A stretch of 64,000 nt of DNA. It comes from 62-47 sp051954235. GTDB taxonomy: Bacteria > Pseudomonadota > Alphaproteobacteria > Rhizobiales > Xanthobacteraceae. Positions 32,914 through 40,889 of the stretch are shown here, piece after piece (within the stretch, counting starts at the first letter, position 1; every line of letters begins with the position of its first letter). Location of the stretch: positions 62,001-126,000 of the forward strand of contig JBQCHY010000057.1 of the NCBI GenBank assembly GCA_051954235.1, written 5' to 3'. The position numbers and the translations under genes were made by a program. The notes under the pieces were generated by a model. It ran no database searches and was not told the DNA's origin. It saw only the letters and a list, made by a program, of their open reading frames with translations.

Positions 32914-33921
32914 GTGAGCACTGGCCGCATCAAGGATATCGCCAATATCCAGAAGCTGGGACATATCGAGTTCCGCACCACCGATCTCGAACGGGCGCGC
33001 GACTTCTATGTCAACCTGATCGGACTGCACGAGACCGCCCGCGACGACAACCGCATCTATCTGCGCTGCACCGAAGACAAGCAGCATCATACCTTCGTGC
33101 TGCGCAAGGCGGACTCCGCCGGCGTCGGCCATATCGGCTTCGTGGTGAGCGAGGAAGGCGACCTCGACCGCATGAAGGTCCGCTTCGAGGAATTGGGTCT
33201 GCCGACGCGTTGGGCCGGCAACGATATGCTGGGCCAGGGCCGCACCCTGCGCACGCAGGACCCGTTCGGCTTCATCATCGACTATTACGCCGAGATCGCG
33301 CAGGTGCCGTGGCTGGTGCAGCAATATCATCTGCACAAGGGCGCTTCGCCGACCCGCATCGATCATGCCAACGTGCTGACGCCGGACGCGCAGGCGGGCT
33401 ACGATTGGTACACGCAAGAACTGGGCTTCGGCTGCGCCGAACTGACCGAATCCGATCCGCCGGAAAAGCGCATCTGGGCGAGCTGGTTGTTCCGCAAATC
33501 GACCGTGCACGACATCGCCGTGATGACCGGAGCGGGACCGGCTGCGCATCACGTCGGCTTCTCGCTGCCCGACACGCTGTCGATCATTCGTGCGTGCGAT
33601 ATGCTCGCCGGTGCTGGTTATGCCGACAGCCTCGAGCGCGGACCTGCGCGTCACGGTATTTCCAACGCGCTGTTCGTTTACGTGCGCGATCCGGACGGAA
33701 ACCGCTTCGAGCTTTACACCGGCGATTATCTCACCGGAAACACCGCGGCCGAGCCGATCCGCTGGAATCTCAATAACCCGGTGCGGCAGACGCTGTGGGG
33801 CGCGCCGCCGCCGCGTCGTTGGTTTGAGGAATCCATGGCGGTGGAGACCTTCGACGGCACCGCGATGAAGGAAACCAAGCCGCCGCTGCTGCCGGCGATC
33901 CCGACTTACGTTCTTGACTGA
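32914..33921 (+). CDS. hpaD: Type I (VOC) extradiol dioxygenase, homoprotocatechuate 2,3-dioxygenase type
   Basis: A 335-residue ring-cleaving dioxygenase with two VOC-type halves. The second half holds the metal ligands: histidine near residue 151 (RIDHANVLTPD), histidine near 212 (HHVGFSLPD) and glutamate near 266 (NRFELYTGDYL), matching the known ligands of 3,4-dihydroxyphenylacetate 2,3-dioxygenase. A GTG at 32914 is chosen because AAGGGG lies six bases before it; an ATG at 32908 is the alternative. Together with the hydroxylase pair and the HpaE-like dehydrogenase it looks like part of a 4-hydroxyphenylacetate route, but the isomerase, decarboxylase, hydratase and aldolase of that route are missing here. 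Confidence 0.83.
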   Translation: MSTGRIKDIANIQKLGHIEFRTTDLERARDFYVNLIGLHETARDDNRIYLRCTEDKQHHTFVLRKADSAGVGHIGFVVSEEGDLDRMKVRFEELGLPTRWAGNDMLGQGRTLRTQDPFGFIIDYYAEIAQVPWLVQQYHLHKGASPTRIDHANVLTPDAQAGYDWYTQELGFGCAELTESDPPEKRIWASWLFRKSTVHDIAVMTGAGPAAHHVGFSLPDTLSIIRACDMLAGAGYADSLERGPARHGISNALFVYVRDPDGNRFELYTGDYLTGNTAAEPIRWNLNNPVRQTLWGAPPPRRWFEESMAVETFDGTAMKETKPPLLPAIPTYVLD

Positions 33922-34029
33922 AGCGCCCGGAGAAGACGCGACCATCAACGTTCGACCGAGGCGGCCCGCATACTCGCGTGCCACCTTTGCTGCAAATCTT
34001 GCTCTGTTGATCTTATTGGGGAGTGAAAC

Positions 34030-35211
34030 ATGAAAATCCTTTCAGTCGCTGTGGCTGTGGCGGCATTGACGATTTCGGTGTCGGCGCATGCTGCCGACAA
34101 GCCCGAACTGCGCATTGGTTCGGTGGTGGCGATGACCGGCCCGGCCTCGGCGCTGGGTCTCCCGGAGAAGAATGCGCTGGAACTGCTGCAGGAGCAGCTT
34201 GCAAAGGACACAAGCCTGCCGTTTACCGTCAAGTTCATCACCTATGATGACGGATCGGATCCAACCAAGGCGGTCAACAACGTCCGCAAGCTGATCACCG
34301 AGGATCGCGCACATGTGGTGATTTGCTGCACCACGACGCCGACTTCGATGGCGATTCTCGAAACCGTAACGCAGGCAAAGGTGCCGAACATCTCGCTGGC
34401 GCTGGGCCAGAGCGTGATCGAGCCGGCGAAGGAGCGTCACTGGATTTTCAAGACACCGAGCACCGACCAGCTTCAGGTCACCGGTCTCGTCGACGACATG
34501 GTCAAGCGCGGCATCAAGAAGGTCGCGTTTCTGGGCCTAGAGGATTCGTTTGGCGAGGGCGGCTGGATCGCGATGCAGAGCGTGGCCAAGGCCAAGGGCG
34601 TGGAGATCGTCGCGTCCGAACGCTTCTCGCGCACCGATACCAACTTCACACCGCAGGCGCTGAAGGTACGCCAGTCTAATCCGGGCGCCGTCTATATCCA
34701 CGCCATTCCGCCGTCCTCTGCGCTGGTGCATCAAGCGCTCAAGCGCGTCGGATATTCTGGTCCGATCTATCACTCGGGCGGCTCCGCCAACAACGCTTTC
34801 ATCTCGATCGGCAAGCAGGATGTCGAAGGCGCGCTGCTCGGCACCACGCCGGTGCTGGTCTACAAGGATTTGCCGGACAGCAATCCGCTGAAGCCCGTCA
34901 TCACCAAGTTCGCCGCGCTTTATGAGAAGCGCTTCAACGTGCCGAAGGTCGACATCTTCCCCGGTCAGTCCTGGGATGCCGGCAACATCACGCTGAAGGC
35001 CGCCGAGGAGGCCGTGAAGGCGGGCGTCAAGCTCGACGATCTCGATGCCTCGCGCGCGGCACTGCGCGACAAGATCGAGGGCGTGAAGAATTTCGTCGGT
35101 GTCGGCGGCATCTTCAACTATAGCCCGACCGATCACCTCGGGCTCGACCACCGGAGCACATTCATCTCCGTGGTCAAGAATGGTGAGTTCCGCCTGTACG
35201 AATCCAAGTAA
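34030..35211 (+). CDS. ABC transporter substrate-binding protein, system 2
   Basis: A 393-residue periplasmic LivJ-like protein with a clear signal peptide (MKILSVAVAVAALTISVSAHA, cut before ADKPELRIG). Mature part: IGSVVAMTGPASALGLPEKN, VICCTTTPTSMAILETV, KKVAFLGLEDSFGEGGW. It starts the second importer operon (34030-38736), 108 bases after the dioxygenase gene. Likely ligand: an aromatic or related carboxylic acid. Confidence 0.9.
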   Translation: MKILSVAVAVAALTISVSAHAADKPELRIGSVVAMTGPASALGLPEKNALELLQEQLAKDTSLPFTVKFITYDDGSDPTKAVNNVRKLITEDRAHVVICCTTTPTSMAILETVTQAKVPNISLALGQSVIEPAKERHWIFKTPSTDQLQVTGLVDDMVKRGIKKVAFLGLEDSFGEGGWIAMQSVAKAKGVEIVASERFSRTDTNFTPQALKVRQSNPGAVYIHAIPPSSALVHQALKRVGYSGPIYHSGGSANNAFISIGKQDVEGALLGTTPVLVYKDLPDSNPLKPVITKFAALYEKRFNVPKVDIFPGQSWDAGNITLKAAEEAVKAGVKLDDLDASRAALRDKIEGVKNFVGVGGIFNYSPTDHLGLDHRSTFISVVKNGEFRLYESK

Positions 35212-35214
35212 GGT

Positions 35215-36237
35215 ATGTCCGACACTATTCTGTTCCTGCTGGTCGATGGTCTGACCAACGGCCTCGTTTATGCGCTGCTCGCGCTCAGCCTTGTGCTGGT
35301 GTTCACCGTCACGCGTGTGGTGAACATCGCACAGGGCGAGTACGTGATGCTCGGCGCGTTGACGCTTGCCGATCTGTTGCAGGGCCGGATGCCGGGGACG
35401 CTGTATCTCCTGATCGGCGGGCTCGCGCTCTGCGCCATTCTGGACGTCGGTCGCTGGCGGCGCGACTGGCGACAGGCATCGCTTTATACGGGCGGACTGA
35501 TCATGGCGGGGATCGTCGCGCTGGCGCTGACGCGCGGTGCGCTGGCGCTGCATCTGCCGGTCATCGGCATGATGGTGGTGGCGCTGATACTGGTCGCGCC
35601 GCTCGGCGCGCTGATCTACCGTTTCACCGTACATCCGATTCCGAACGCCACCACCATCGTGTTCGTCATCATCTCGGTGGGCGTCTCGATGAGCGTGCAG
35701 GGGCTGGGCCTTCTGATCTGGGGCGCCAACCCATATCCCGTCGATCCGATCGCGGCCGGCGGGTTGATGATGGGGCCGGTGTTCATCCCCTATCAGAGCT
35801 TCGCGATCCTGGTCACGGCATTGCTGGCGATGGGCGGTCTTTATGTGTTTTCGGAATTCACGCTGGTCGGCAAAGCGTTGCAGGCATCAGCGATGAACCG
35901 GCTCGGCGCGCAGTTCTGCGGCATTCCGGTGAATGCCACCGGCGCGCTCGCGTTCCTGCTGGCAGCCGCATTCAGTGCGGTGAGCGGGATGCTGCTCGCG
36001 CCGTTGATTACCGCCAATTACGAAATGGGCTTCATGGTTGGCCTGAAGGGATTTGTCGGCGGCGCCATGGGTGGCTTGATCGATTATCCGTTGTCGCTGG
36101 TCGGTGTGATGATCGTCGGCGGCCTGGAATCCACGTCGGCCTATGTCGCCAGCGCCTATCGCGACGTCCTGGTGTTCAGTCTGCTGATTCCCATTCTGCT
36201 CTGGCGCAATACGCGCTCGCGCGTGGAGGCAAGATGA
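35215..36237 (+). CDS. ABC transporter permease, LivH type, system 2
   Basis: A 340-residue membrane permease. VDGLTNGLVYALLALSLVLV and RVVNIAQGEYVMLGALTLAD are LivH signatures, as is the ATPase-contact loop ASAMNRLGAQFCGIPVN. It is longer than the system-1 LivH because of an extra hydrophobic part around residues 60-110. It ends with an ATGA overlap with the fused permease-ATPase gene. Confidence 0.9.
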   Translation: MSDTILFLLVDGLTNGLVYALLALSLVLVFTVTRVVNIAQGEYVMLGALTLADLLQGRMPGTLYLLIGGLALCAILDVGRWRRDWRQASLYTGGLIMAGIVALALTRGALALHLPVIGMMVVALILVAPLGALIYRFTVHPIPNATTIVFVIISVGVSMSVQGLGLLIWGANPYPVDPIAAGGLMMGPVFIPYQSFAILVTALLAMGGLYVFSEFTLVGKALQASAMNRLGAQFCGIPVNATGALAFLLAAAFSAVSGMLLAPLITANYEMGFMVGLKGFVGGAMGGLIDYPLSLVGVMIVGGLESTSAYVASAYRDVLVFSLLIPILLWRNTRSRVEAR

Positions 36238-38000
36238 TGAGCGCCCGCGCCAAACTCGCGCTTGCCGTGAGCGTCATTCTTCTCGCCGTGCCTTGGGTGC
36301 TGCCGTCGTTTTATGTCGGCATCTTTGCGTACGCCGGAATCTATGCGCTGGTCGCGGTCGGCCTCGTCCTGCTGTTGCAGGCTGGCCAGATATCGCTGGG
36401 GCAGGGAGCCTTCATGGGGCTCGGCGCTTATGGCTCGGCGCTGGTGGCCCGCGCCTATGGCATCGATACGCTGGTGACGCTGGTGCTGAGCGTCAGCGCG
36501 ACGGCGCTGGTCGCGGCGCTGATCGGATTCATCACCTTGCGGCTGCGCGGGCACTATCTGCCGCTGGCGACGCTGGCCTATGGCATCGCGCTCGCCAGCG
36601 TTTTCACCGCCTGGCATGAGGTGACTGGTGGCGCATCGGGGCTCGACAAGATTCCGCCGCTGTCACTGTTCGGCTTCGCACTGACCGATGATCGCCTCTA
36701 CACCCAGTTGATCTGGGCCATTACGCTGCTCGCAGTGCTCGGCCTGTCGCGGCTGCGCACATCGCGCACGGGCCGCGCCATCGCCACGCTCGAAGGCCAT
36801 GACGGTCTCGCGCAGGCGTTCGGCGTCGATACCACGGTGTTGCGCGTGAAAGTGTTCGTATTCTCGGCGGTGCTGGCGGCGCTGGCCGGCGCGCTTTATG
36901 TCCATCTGTTGCGCTTTGTCAGTCCTTCGCCGTTCTCGCTGTTGACCTCGTTCAAGCTGCTGATCATGGCGGTCGTCGGTGGGCCGATGAGCGCGGCTGG
37001 CGGTGTGCTCGGCGCGCTGACCTTGGAGAGCGCGCAGTGGACATTGCAGGATATTCTCGCGCGCTGGGGTCTGTCCGGTAATCTCGAAGTCATCGTGTTC
37101 GGTGTTATCCTCGTGGTGATGCTGCTGAAGTGGCCGCAGGGCTTGTGGCCGGCGGTGGAGCGCTTCCTGCCGAAGCCGACCCTGCGCAGCCGCGCGGGCG
37201 AAGGTCTCGCGCGCACCGCGTTGACGGAAAATCGCGGCGAGGTGTTGCTGCGCCTCGAGGGCATCGGCATCCGCTTCGGCGGCTTGCAGGCGCTTGAAGG
37301 CATCGACATGGAATTGAAGCGCGGCGAATTCGTCGGGCTGATCGGTCCGAACGGTGCCGGCAAGACCACGTTGTTCAGCATCATTTCCGGCTTGCAGCAT
37401 CAGACCGCCGGCCGGGTGGCATTGTTCGGCGAAGCGTTGCCGACAGGGCACGAGATCGTGCGTCGCGGCATGGCTCGCACGTTCCAGCATGTACAACTGA
37501 TACCGGAAATGTCGGTCATCGAGAACGTCGCACTCGGCGCCTATTGTCGGACCGATGCCGGCTTCATTCGCGGACTGTTCGCACTGGACGAACAGGAGAA
37601 CCGACAGGCGCTCGCCAGTGCGCGTGCCGCGCTGGAACGCGTCGGGCTCGCGGCGGAAGCCGATCTTGCCGCCGGCAGTCTACCGCTCGGCAAGCAGCGC
37701 ATCGTCGAGATTGCGCGTGCACTGGTGGCCGATCCGCAGATCCTGTTGCTCGATGAGCCGGCGGCCGGGTTGCGCTTCTCAGAGAAACTGACCTTGGTGA
37801 AGATATTGCGGCAGTTGCAGGCCGAGCACGTCACCATTCTTCTGGTCGAACACGACATGGAACTGGTGATGGGATGCGTCGAGCGCCTCGTGGTGCTGGA
37901 TCGCGGCCGCATCATCGCGCAGGGATCGCCAAAAGATGTACAGGCCAACCCGGCGGTGATTTCCGCATACCTCGGAGGTGGCCGTGACAAAGCTGCTTGA
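36234..38000 (+). CDS. Fused LivM permease and LivG ATPase, system 2
   Basis: A 588-residue single chain. Residues 1-310 are a LivM-type membrane domain (GQISLGQGAFMGLGAYGSAL, LRLRGHYLPLATLAYGIALA); after a short linker the ATPase starts near 335, with Walker A GPNGAGKTTLF near 370, signature AGSLPLGKQRIVEIARAL and Walker B LLLDEPAAGL. There is no frameshift or stop between the halves. Such fusions occur in some Liv-type systems but system 1 of this window keeps the two as separate genes. One membrane subunit carrying its own ATPase fixes their stoichiometry. Confidence 0.92.
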   Translation: MMSARAKLALAVSVILLAVPWVLPSFYVGIFAYAGIYALVAVGLVLLLQAGQISLGQGAFMGLGAYGSALVARAYGIDTLVTLVLSVSATALVAALIGFITLRLRGHYLPLATLAYGIALASVFTAWHEVTGGASGLDKIPPLSLFGFALTDDRLYTQLIWAITLLAVLGLSRLRTSRTGRAIATLEGHDGLAQAFGVDTTVLRVKVFVFSAVLAALAGALYVHLLRFVSPSPFSLLTSFKLLIMAVVGGPMSAAGGVLGALTLESAQWTLQDILARWGLSGNLEVIVFGVILVVMLLKWPQGLWPAVERFLPKPTLRSRAGEGLARTALTENRGEVLLRLEGIGIRFGGLQALEGIDMELKRGEFVGLIGPNGAGKTTLFSIISGLQHQTAGRVALFGEALPTGHEIVRRGMARTFQHVQLIPEMSVIENVALGAYCRTDAGFIRGLFALDEQENRQALASARAALERVGLAAEADLAAGSLPLGKQRIVEIARALVADPQILLLDEPAAGLRFSEKLTLVKILRQLQAEHVTILLVEHDMELVMGCVERLVVLDRGRIIAQGSPKDVQANPAVISAYLGGGRDKAA

Positions 38001-38736
38001 GGTTGCCAATCTCACCGTCGGTTATGGCGAGGCGATCGCCATCGACGATATCAGTTTCTCGGTGGCGCGCGGTGAGTTCATCACCTTCATCGGTCCGAAT
38101 GGCGCCGGCAAGACCACGCTGCTCAACAGCCTGATGGGCGTTTTGCAGCAGACATCCGGCACGGTCACCTTCGCCGGCGAAGACCTGAAGATGCTGAAGC
38201 CGGAGGCGCGCGTGGCGCGCGGCATCGTCATTGTGCCGGAGCGGCGTGAGTTGTTTCCCGGCCTCAACGTCGAGGATCATCTGCGGCTCGGCGCCTTCCT
38301 ACGCCGTCACGAAGGCCGAGCGAAAATGACAGCCGCGCTGGAGCGTATCTACACCCTGCTGCCGAAACTGAAGGAGCGGCGCAAGCAACTCGCTGGCACG
38401 CTGTCGGGCGGCGAGCAGCAGATGGTCGCGGTTGGCCGCGCGCTGATGGCCGAGCCGCAGCTTCTGATGCTCGACGAACCGTCGACCGGGCTTGCGCCGC
38501 GCATCACCGAGGAAATTTTCGAGGCGATCGACCGGCTCAAGGCCGCCGGCATGACCGGCATTCTGGTCGAACAAAACGCCAATCTCGCGCTGTCGGTGGC
38601 CGAGCGCGGTTTCGTGCTCGAAGTCGGCAATGTCGTCGCCTCGGGCGAGGCAGAGCAGTTGCGGCAGGACCCGCGCGTGCTCGCGGCCTATCTCGGCGCC
38701 GGCGATCGTTATCGCGAAGCCATGACCGACACTTGA
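37984..38736 (+). CDS. ABC transporter ATP-binding protein, LivF type, system 2
   Basis: A 250-residue ATPase with Walker A GPNGAGKTTLL, IVPERRELFPGLNVEDHLRL, signature TLSGGEQQMVAVGRAL and Walker B LLMLDEPSTGL. A GTG at 37984 is preferred over one at 37978 because GGAGG then stands five bases away. The start overlaps the fused gene by 17 bases. Confidence 0.9.
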   Translation: MTKLLEVANLTVGYGEAIAIDDISFSVARGEFITFIGPNGAGKTTLLNSLMGVLQQTSGTVTFAGEDLKMLKPEARVARGIVIVPERRELFPGLNVEDHLRLGAFLRRHEGRAKMTAALERIYTLLPKLKERRKQLAGTLSGGEQQMVAVGRALMAEPQLLMLDEPSTGLAPRITEEIFEAIDRLKAAGMTGILVEQNANLALSVAERGFVLEVGNVVASGEAEQLRQDPRVLAAYLGAGDRYREAMTDT

Positions 38737-38765
38737 ATCATCTCTCCATAGAAGAAGGAAGAAAC

Positions 38766-39161
38766 ATGTCACGCACTGTCGTCGTTCCGCCCACCGGTCT
38801 CCGTCCGGGCATTCCGTATTCGCCGGCGATCCGCTGGGACAAGCTGCTGTTCGTTTCGGGACAGACCGGCTCCGATCCGGTGACCCGCGAATTTCCTGAA
38901 GACATCAAGGCGCAGACTCGCATCGCGTTGGAGAACGTCAAGGCGCTGGCGGAAGCCGGCGGTGCGTCGCTCGATACCGCGCTGAAGATGACCATTCACA
39001 TGACCGACATGATGAATGAGTTCGCAGCGATGAACGAAGTTTTTCGCGAGTTCTTCCCGAAGGACCCGCCGTCGCGCACCACAGTCGGCGTCGCGCATCT
39101 CGCCCGCGCCGGCCTCAAGATCGAGATCGATATGATCGCTGTGGTGAAGGATGCCGTCTGA
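38766..39161 (+). CDS. RidA family deaminase-like protein, copy 2
   Basis: A 131-residue RidA-family protein (YSPAIRWDKLLFVSGQTGSD, ENVKALAEAGGASLDTALKM, PSRTTVGVAHLARAGLKIEI) with the carboxylate-binding arginine. The ATG at 38766 has AAGGAAG upstream. It is clearly different from copy 1, so a second substrate or step is likely. It overlaps the following amidohydrolase by 11 bases, which ties deaminase, importer and amidohydrolase into one operon. Confidence 0.88.
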   Translation: MSRTVVVPPTGLRPGIPYSPAIRWDKLLFVSGQTGSDPVTREFPEDIKAQTRIALENVKALAEAGGASLDTALKMTIHMTDMMNEFAAMNEVFREFFPKDPPSRTTVGVAHLARAGLKIEIDMIAVVKDAV

Positions 39162-40752
39162 GGTGACCACCATTCTGCTGCGCGGCGGCCGCCTTGCGAC
39201 TGCCGCGCAGCACGATGCCGACAGCCTTCTGATCGAAGGAGGGCGCATCGCCTGGATCGGCGTGGCGAGGGATGCGCCACGTGCCGGCCGCACCATCGAT
39301 CTCGATGGCAGCCGCGTCGTCGCGGGGCTGACCGATGCCCATGCGCATCTGTTCATGCGGGCGCAGGAACTGCTGAACCTGCAGCTCGGTCCGACGGCCA
39401 GCACGATCGCCGAACTCCTGAAGCGTCTGCGCGCAGCCTGTGAGGCCGCTGCGTCCGACGAATGGGTGATGTCGGCCGATTACAGCGAACAATTTCTCCA
39501 CGAACGCCGCCATCCGACCCGCGAGGAGCTGGATTCCGTGTCCGGCGGACGTCCGGTGCTGCTGCGGCGGACTGGCGGTCATCTGTCTGTTGCCAATTCA
39601 GCCGCCTTGCAGCGTGCGCAATTCGACGAGACGGCGCCTGATCCGGTCGGCGGTACCATCGAGCGCAGCAACGGCCGTCTCAATGGTGTATTGACCGAAA
39701 ACGCCGCCGACATCGTCGCGGGGCTGATCCCGCCGCCGTCCACCGCACGCACCATCGCGGCGATCCGCAAGGTGGCTGACGAATGCCTGAGCTACGGCAT
39801 CGTCGCGGTCACCGAGGCGGCGGTCGGTTTCAATAACGGCTTCAAGGTCGAATGGGATATCTGGAATGCCTTGCGCGGCGAGGGCGGTCTGCCGTTGCGC
39901 ATGGGCTTCATGCTGCGCATCGATCCGGATGAGGCCCGTGAATATGGTCTGGCCCCGTCCGGCATCGACGATCGCTGGCAGGTGCGGACGCTGAAATTCT
40001 TTGTCGACGGCATCATCGGCGCCCGCACGGCGGCGTTCTTCGAGCCTTACGCGGATCGAGAAACATCTGGCCTTTTGATGGAACCGCCGGCCGATCTTCG
40101 TGCCAAGGTGATCGATGGACACGCCTGCGGTTGGCAACTCGCCGCGCATGTCATCGGCGATCGCGGTATCGATCATTGGTTGGATTGTCTGACGGCCGCG
40201 CACAAGGCTTGGCCGCGCGATGATGCGCGCCACCGTATCGAACACTTTGCGGTGCGCGGCCCCAAGGCTGTCGCGCAGGTGCAATCGCTCGGGGCGGTGG
40301 TCGTACCGCAATACGGATTTCTGCGCCGGCTCGGCGCGTCGTTTGCCGAAGCGGTGGGCGAGGTGCGCGCGGAGCGGCTCTATCCCGGCCGAACGTTGCG
40401 CGATGCCGGTATCGTCATCGCCGGCAGTTCGGATCACCCGATCGGGCCGCTGTCGCCGCATCTTGGCATCGCCGCCGCGATCGATCGCAAGGCCGCCAAC
40501 GGACGAGTCCTCAATGCGGGGGAAGCACTTACGGCTGCCGAGGCGCTCGCTGCCTATACTGAAGGCGGCGCCTTCGCGATGGGGCACGAGCAGCGTCGCG
40601 GTCGGATCGCGGTCGGGCAATATGCCGACCTCGCGGTGCTGGATCGCGATATTCTGGAGCTTCCGCCGGAGGCGATCGAACAGACCCGGGCGCGGCTGAC
40701 CCTGGTGGGCGGCGAGACCGTCTTTTCCGACGGAACGCTAACCGTAAAATAA
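39151..40752 (+). CDS. Amidohydrolase family protein (YtcJ-like), copy 2
   Basis: A 533-residue metal-dependent hydrolase. First metal motif GLTDAHAHLFMRAQELLNLQ near residue 60; KFFVDGIIGARTAAFFEPYA, the histidines in QLAAHVIGDRG and RHRIEHFAVRG, and the aspartate in GSSDHPIGP complete the active-site set of YtcJ-like enzymes. The C-terminal GQYADLAVLDRD is usual. Its place at the end of importer operon 2 mirrors copy 1 at the end of operon 1, though the two proteins are only distantly alike. Confidence 0.87.
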   Translation: MPSEVTTILLRGGRLATAAQHDADSLLIEGGRIAWIGVARDAPRAGRTIDLDGSRVVAGLTDAHAHLFMRAQELLNLQLGPTASTIAELLKRLRAACEAAASDEWVMSADYSEQFLHERRHPTREELDSVSGGRPVLLRRTGGHLSVANSAALQRAQFDETAPDPVGGTIERSNGRLNGVLTENAADIVAGLIPPPSTARTIAAIRKVADECLSYGIVAVTEAAVGFNNGFKVEWDIWNALRGEGGLPLRMGFMLRIDPDEAREYGLAPSGIDDRWQVRTLKFFVDGIIGARTAAFFEPYADRETSGLLMEPPADLRAKVIDGHACGWQLAAHVIGDRGIDHWLDCLTAAHKAWPRDDARHRIEHFAVRGPKAVAQVQSLGAVVVPQYGFLRRLGASFAEAVGEVRAERLYPGRTLRDAGIVIAGSSDHPIGPLSPHLGIAAAIDRKAANGRVLNAGEALTAAEALAAYTEGGAFAMGHEQRRGRIAVGQYADLAVLDRDILELPPEAIEQTRARLTLVGGETVFSDGTLTVK

Positions 40753-40791
40753 GCCGCAGCGACTGCCATCAAAGGACTTGCGGAGAGATAC

Positions 40792-40803
40792 TTAACACGT
40801 TAA
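40792..40803. promoter_or_regulatory. Palindrome upstream of the aldehyde dehydrogenase gene
   Basis: TTAACACGTTAA, with five-base arms and a two-base centre, lies in an AT-rich stretch 87 bases before the start of the HpaE-like gene and 40 bases after the amidohydrolase stop. A regulator site is plausible; possible binders in this window are the two Crp/Fnr proteins and the GntR protein. Not seen again elsewhere in the window. Confidence 0.4.
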
Positions 40804-40889
40804 ATATATTCCATCGGCCATGCAGGATTAGTCCCGCCATGGCTATTCCGTCGAAGCACCCGACCTGCTGATCGCCACAGGAGAGCACC

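Noticed and set aside
31597..33984. 795-codon open frame on the minus strand across the oxygenase, RidA and dioxygenase genes
   Set aside because: It runs antisense through three well-supported genes and has no protein-family pattern or ribosome-binding site.
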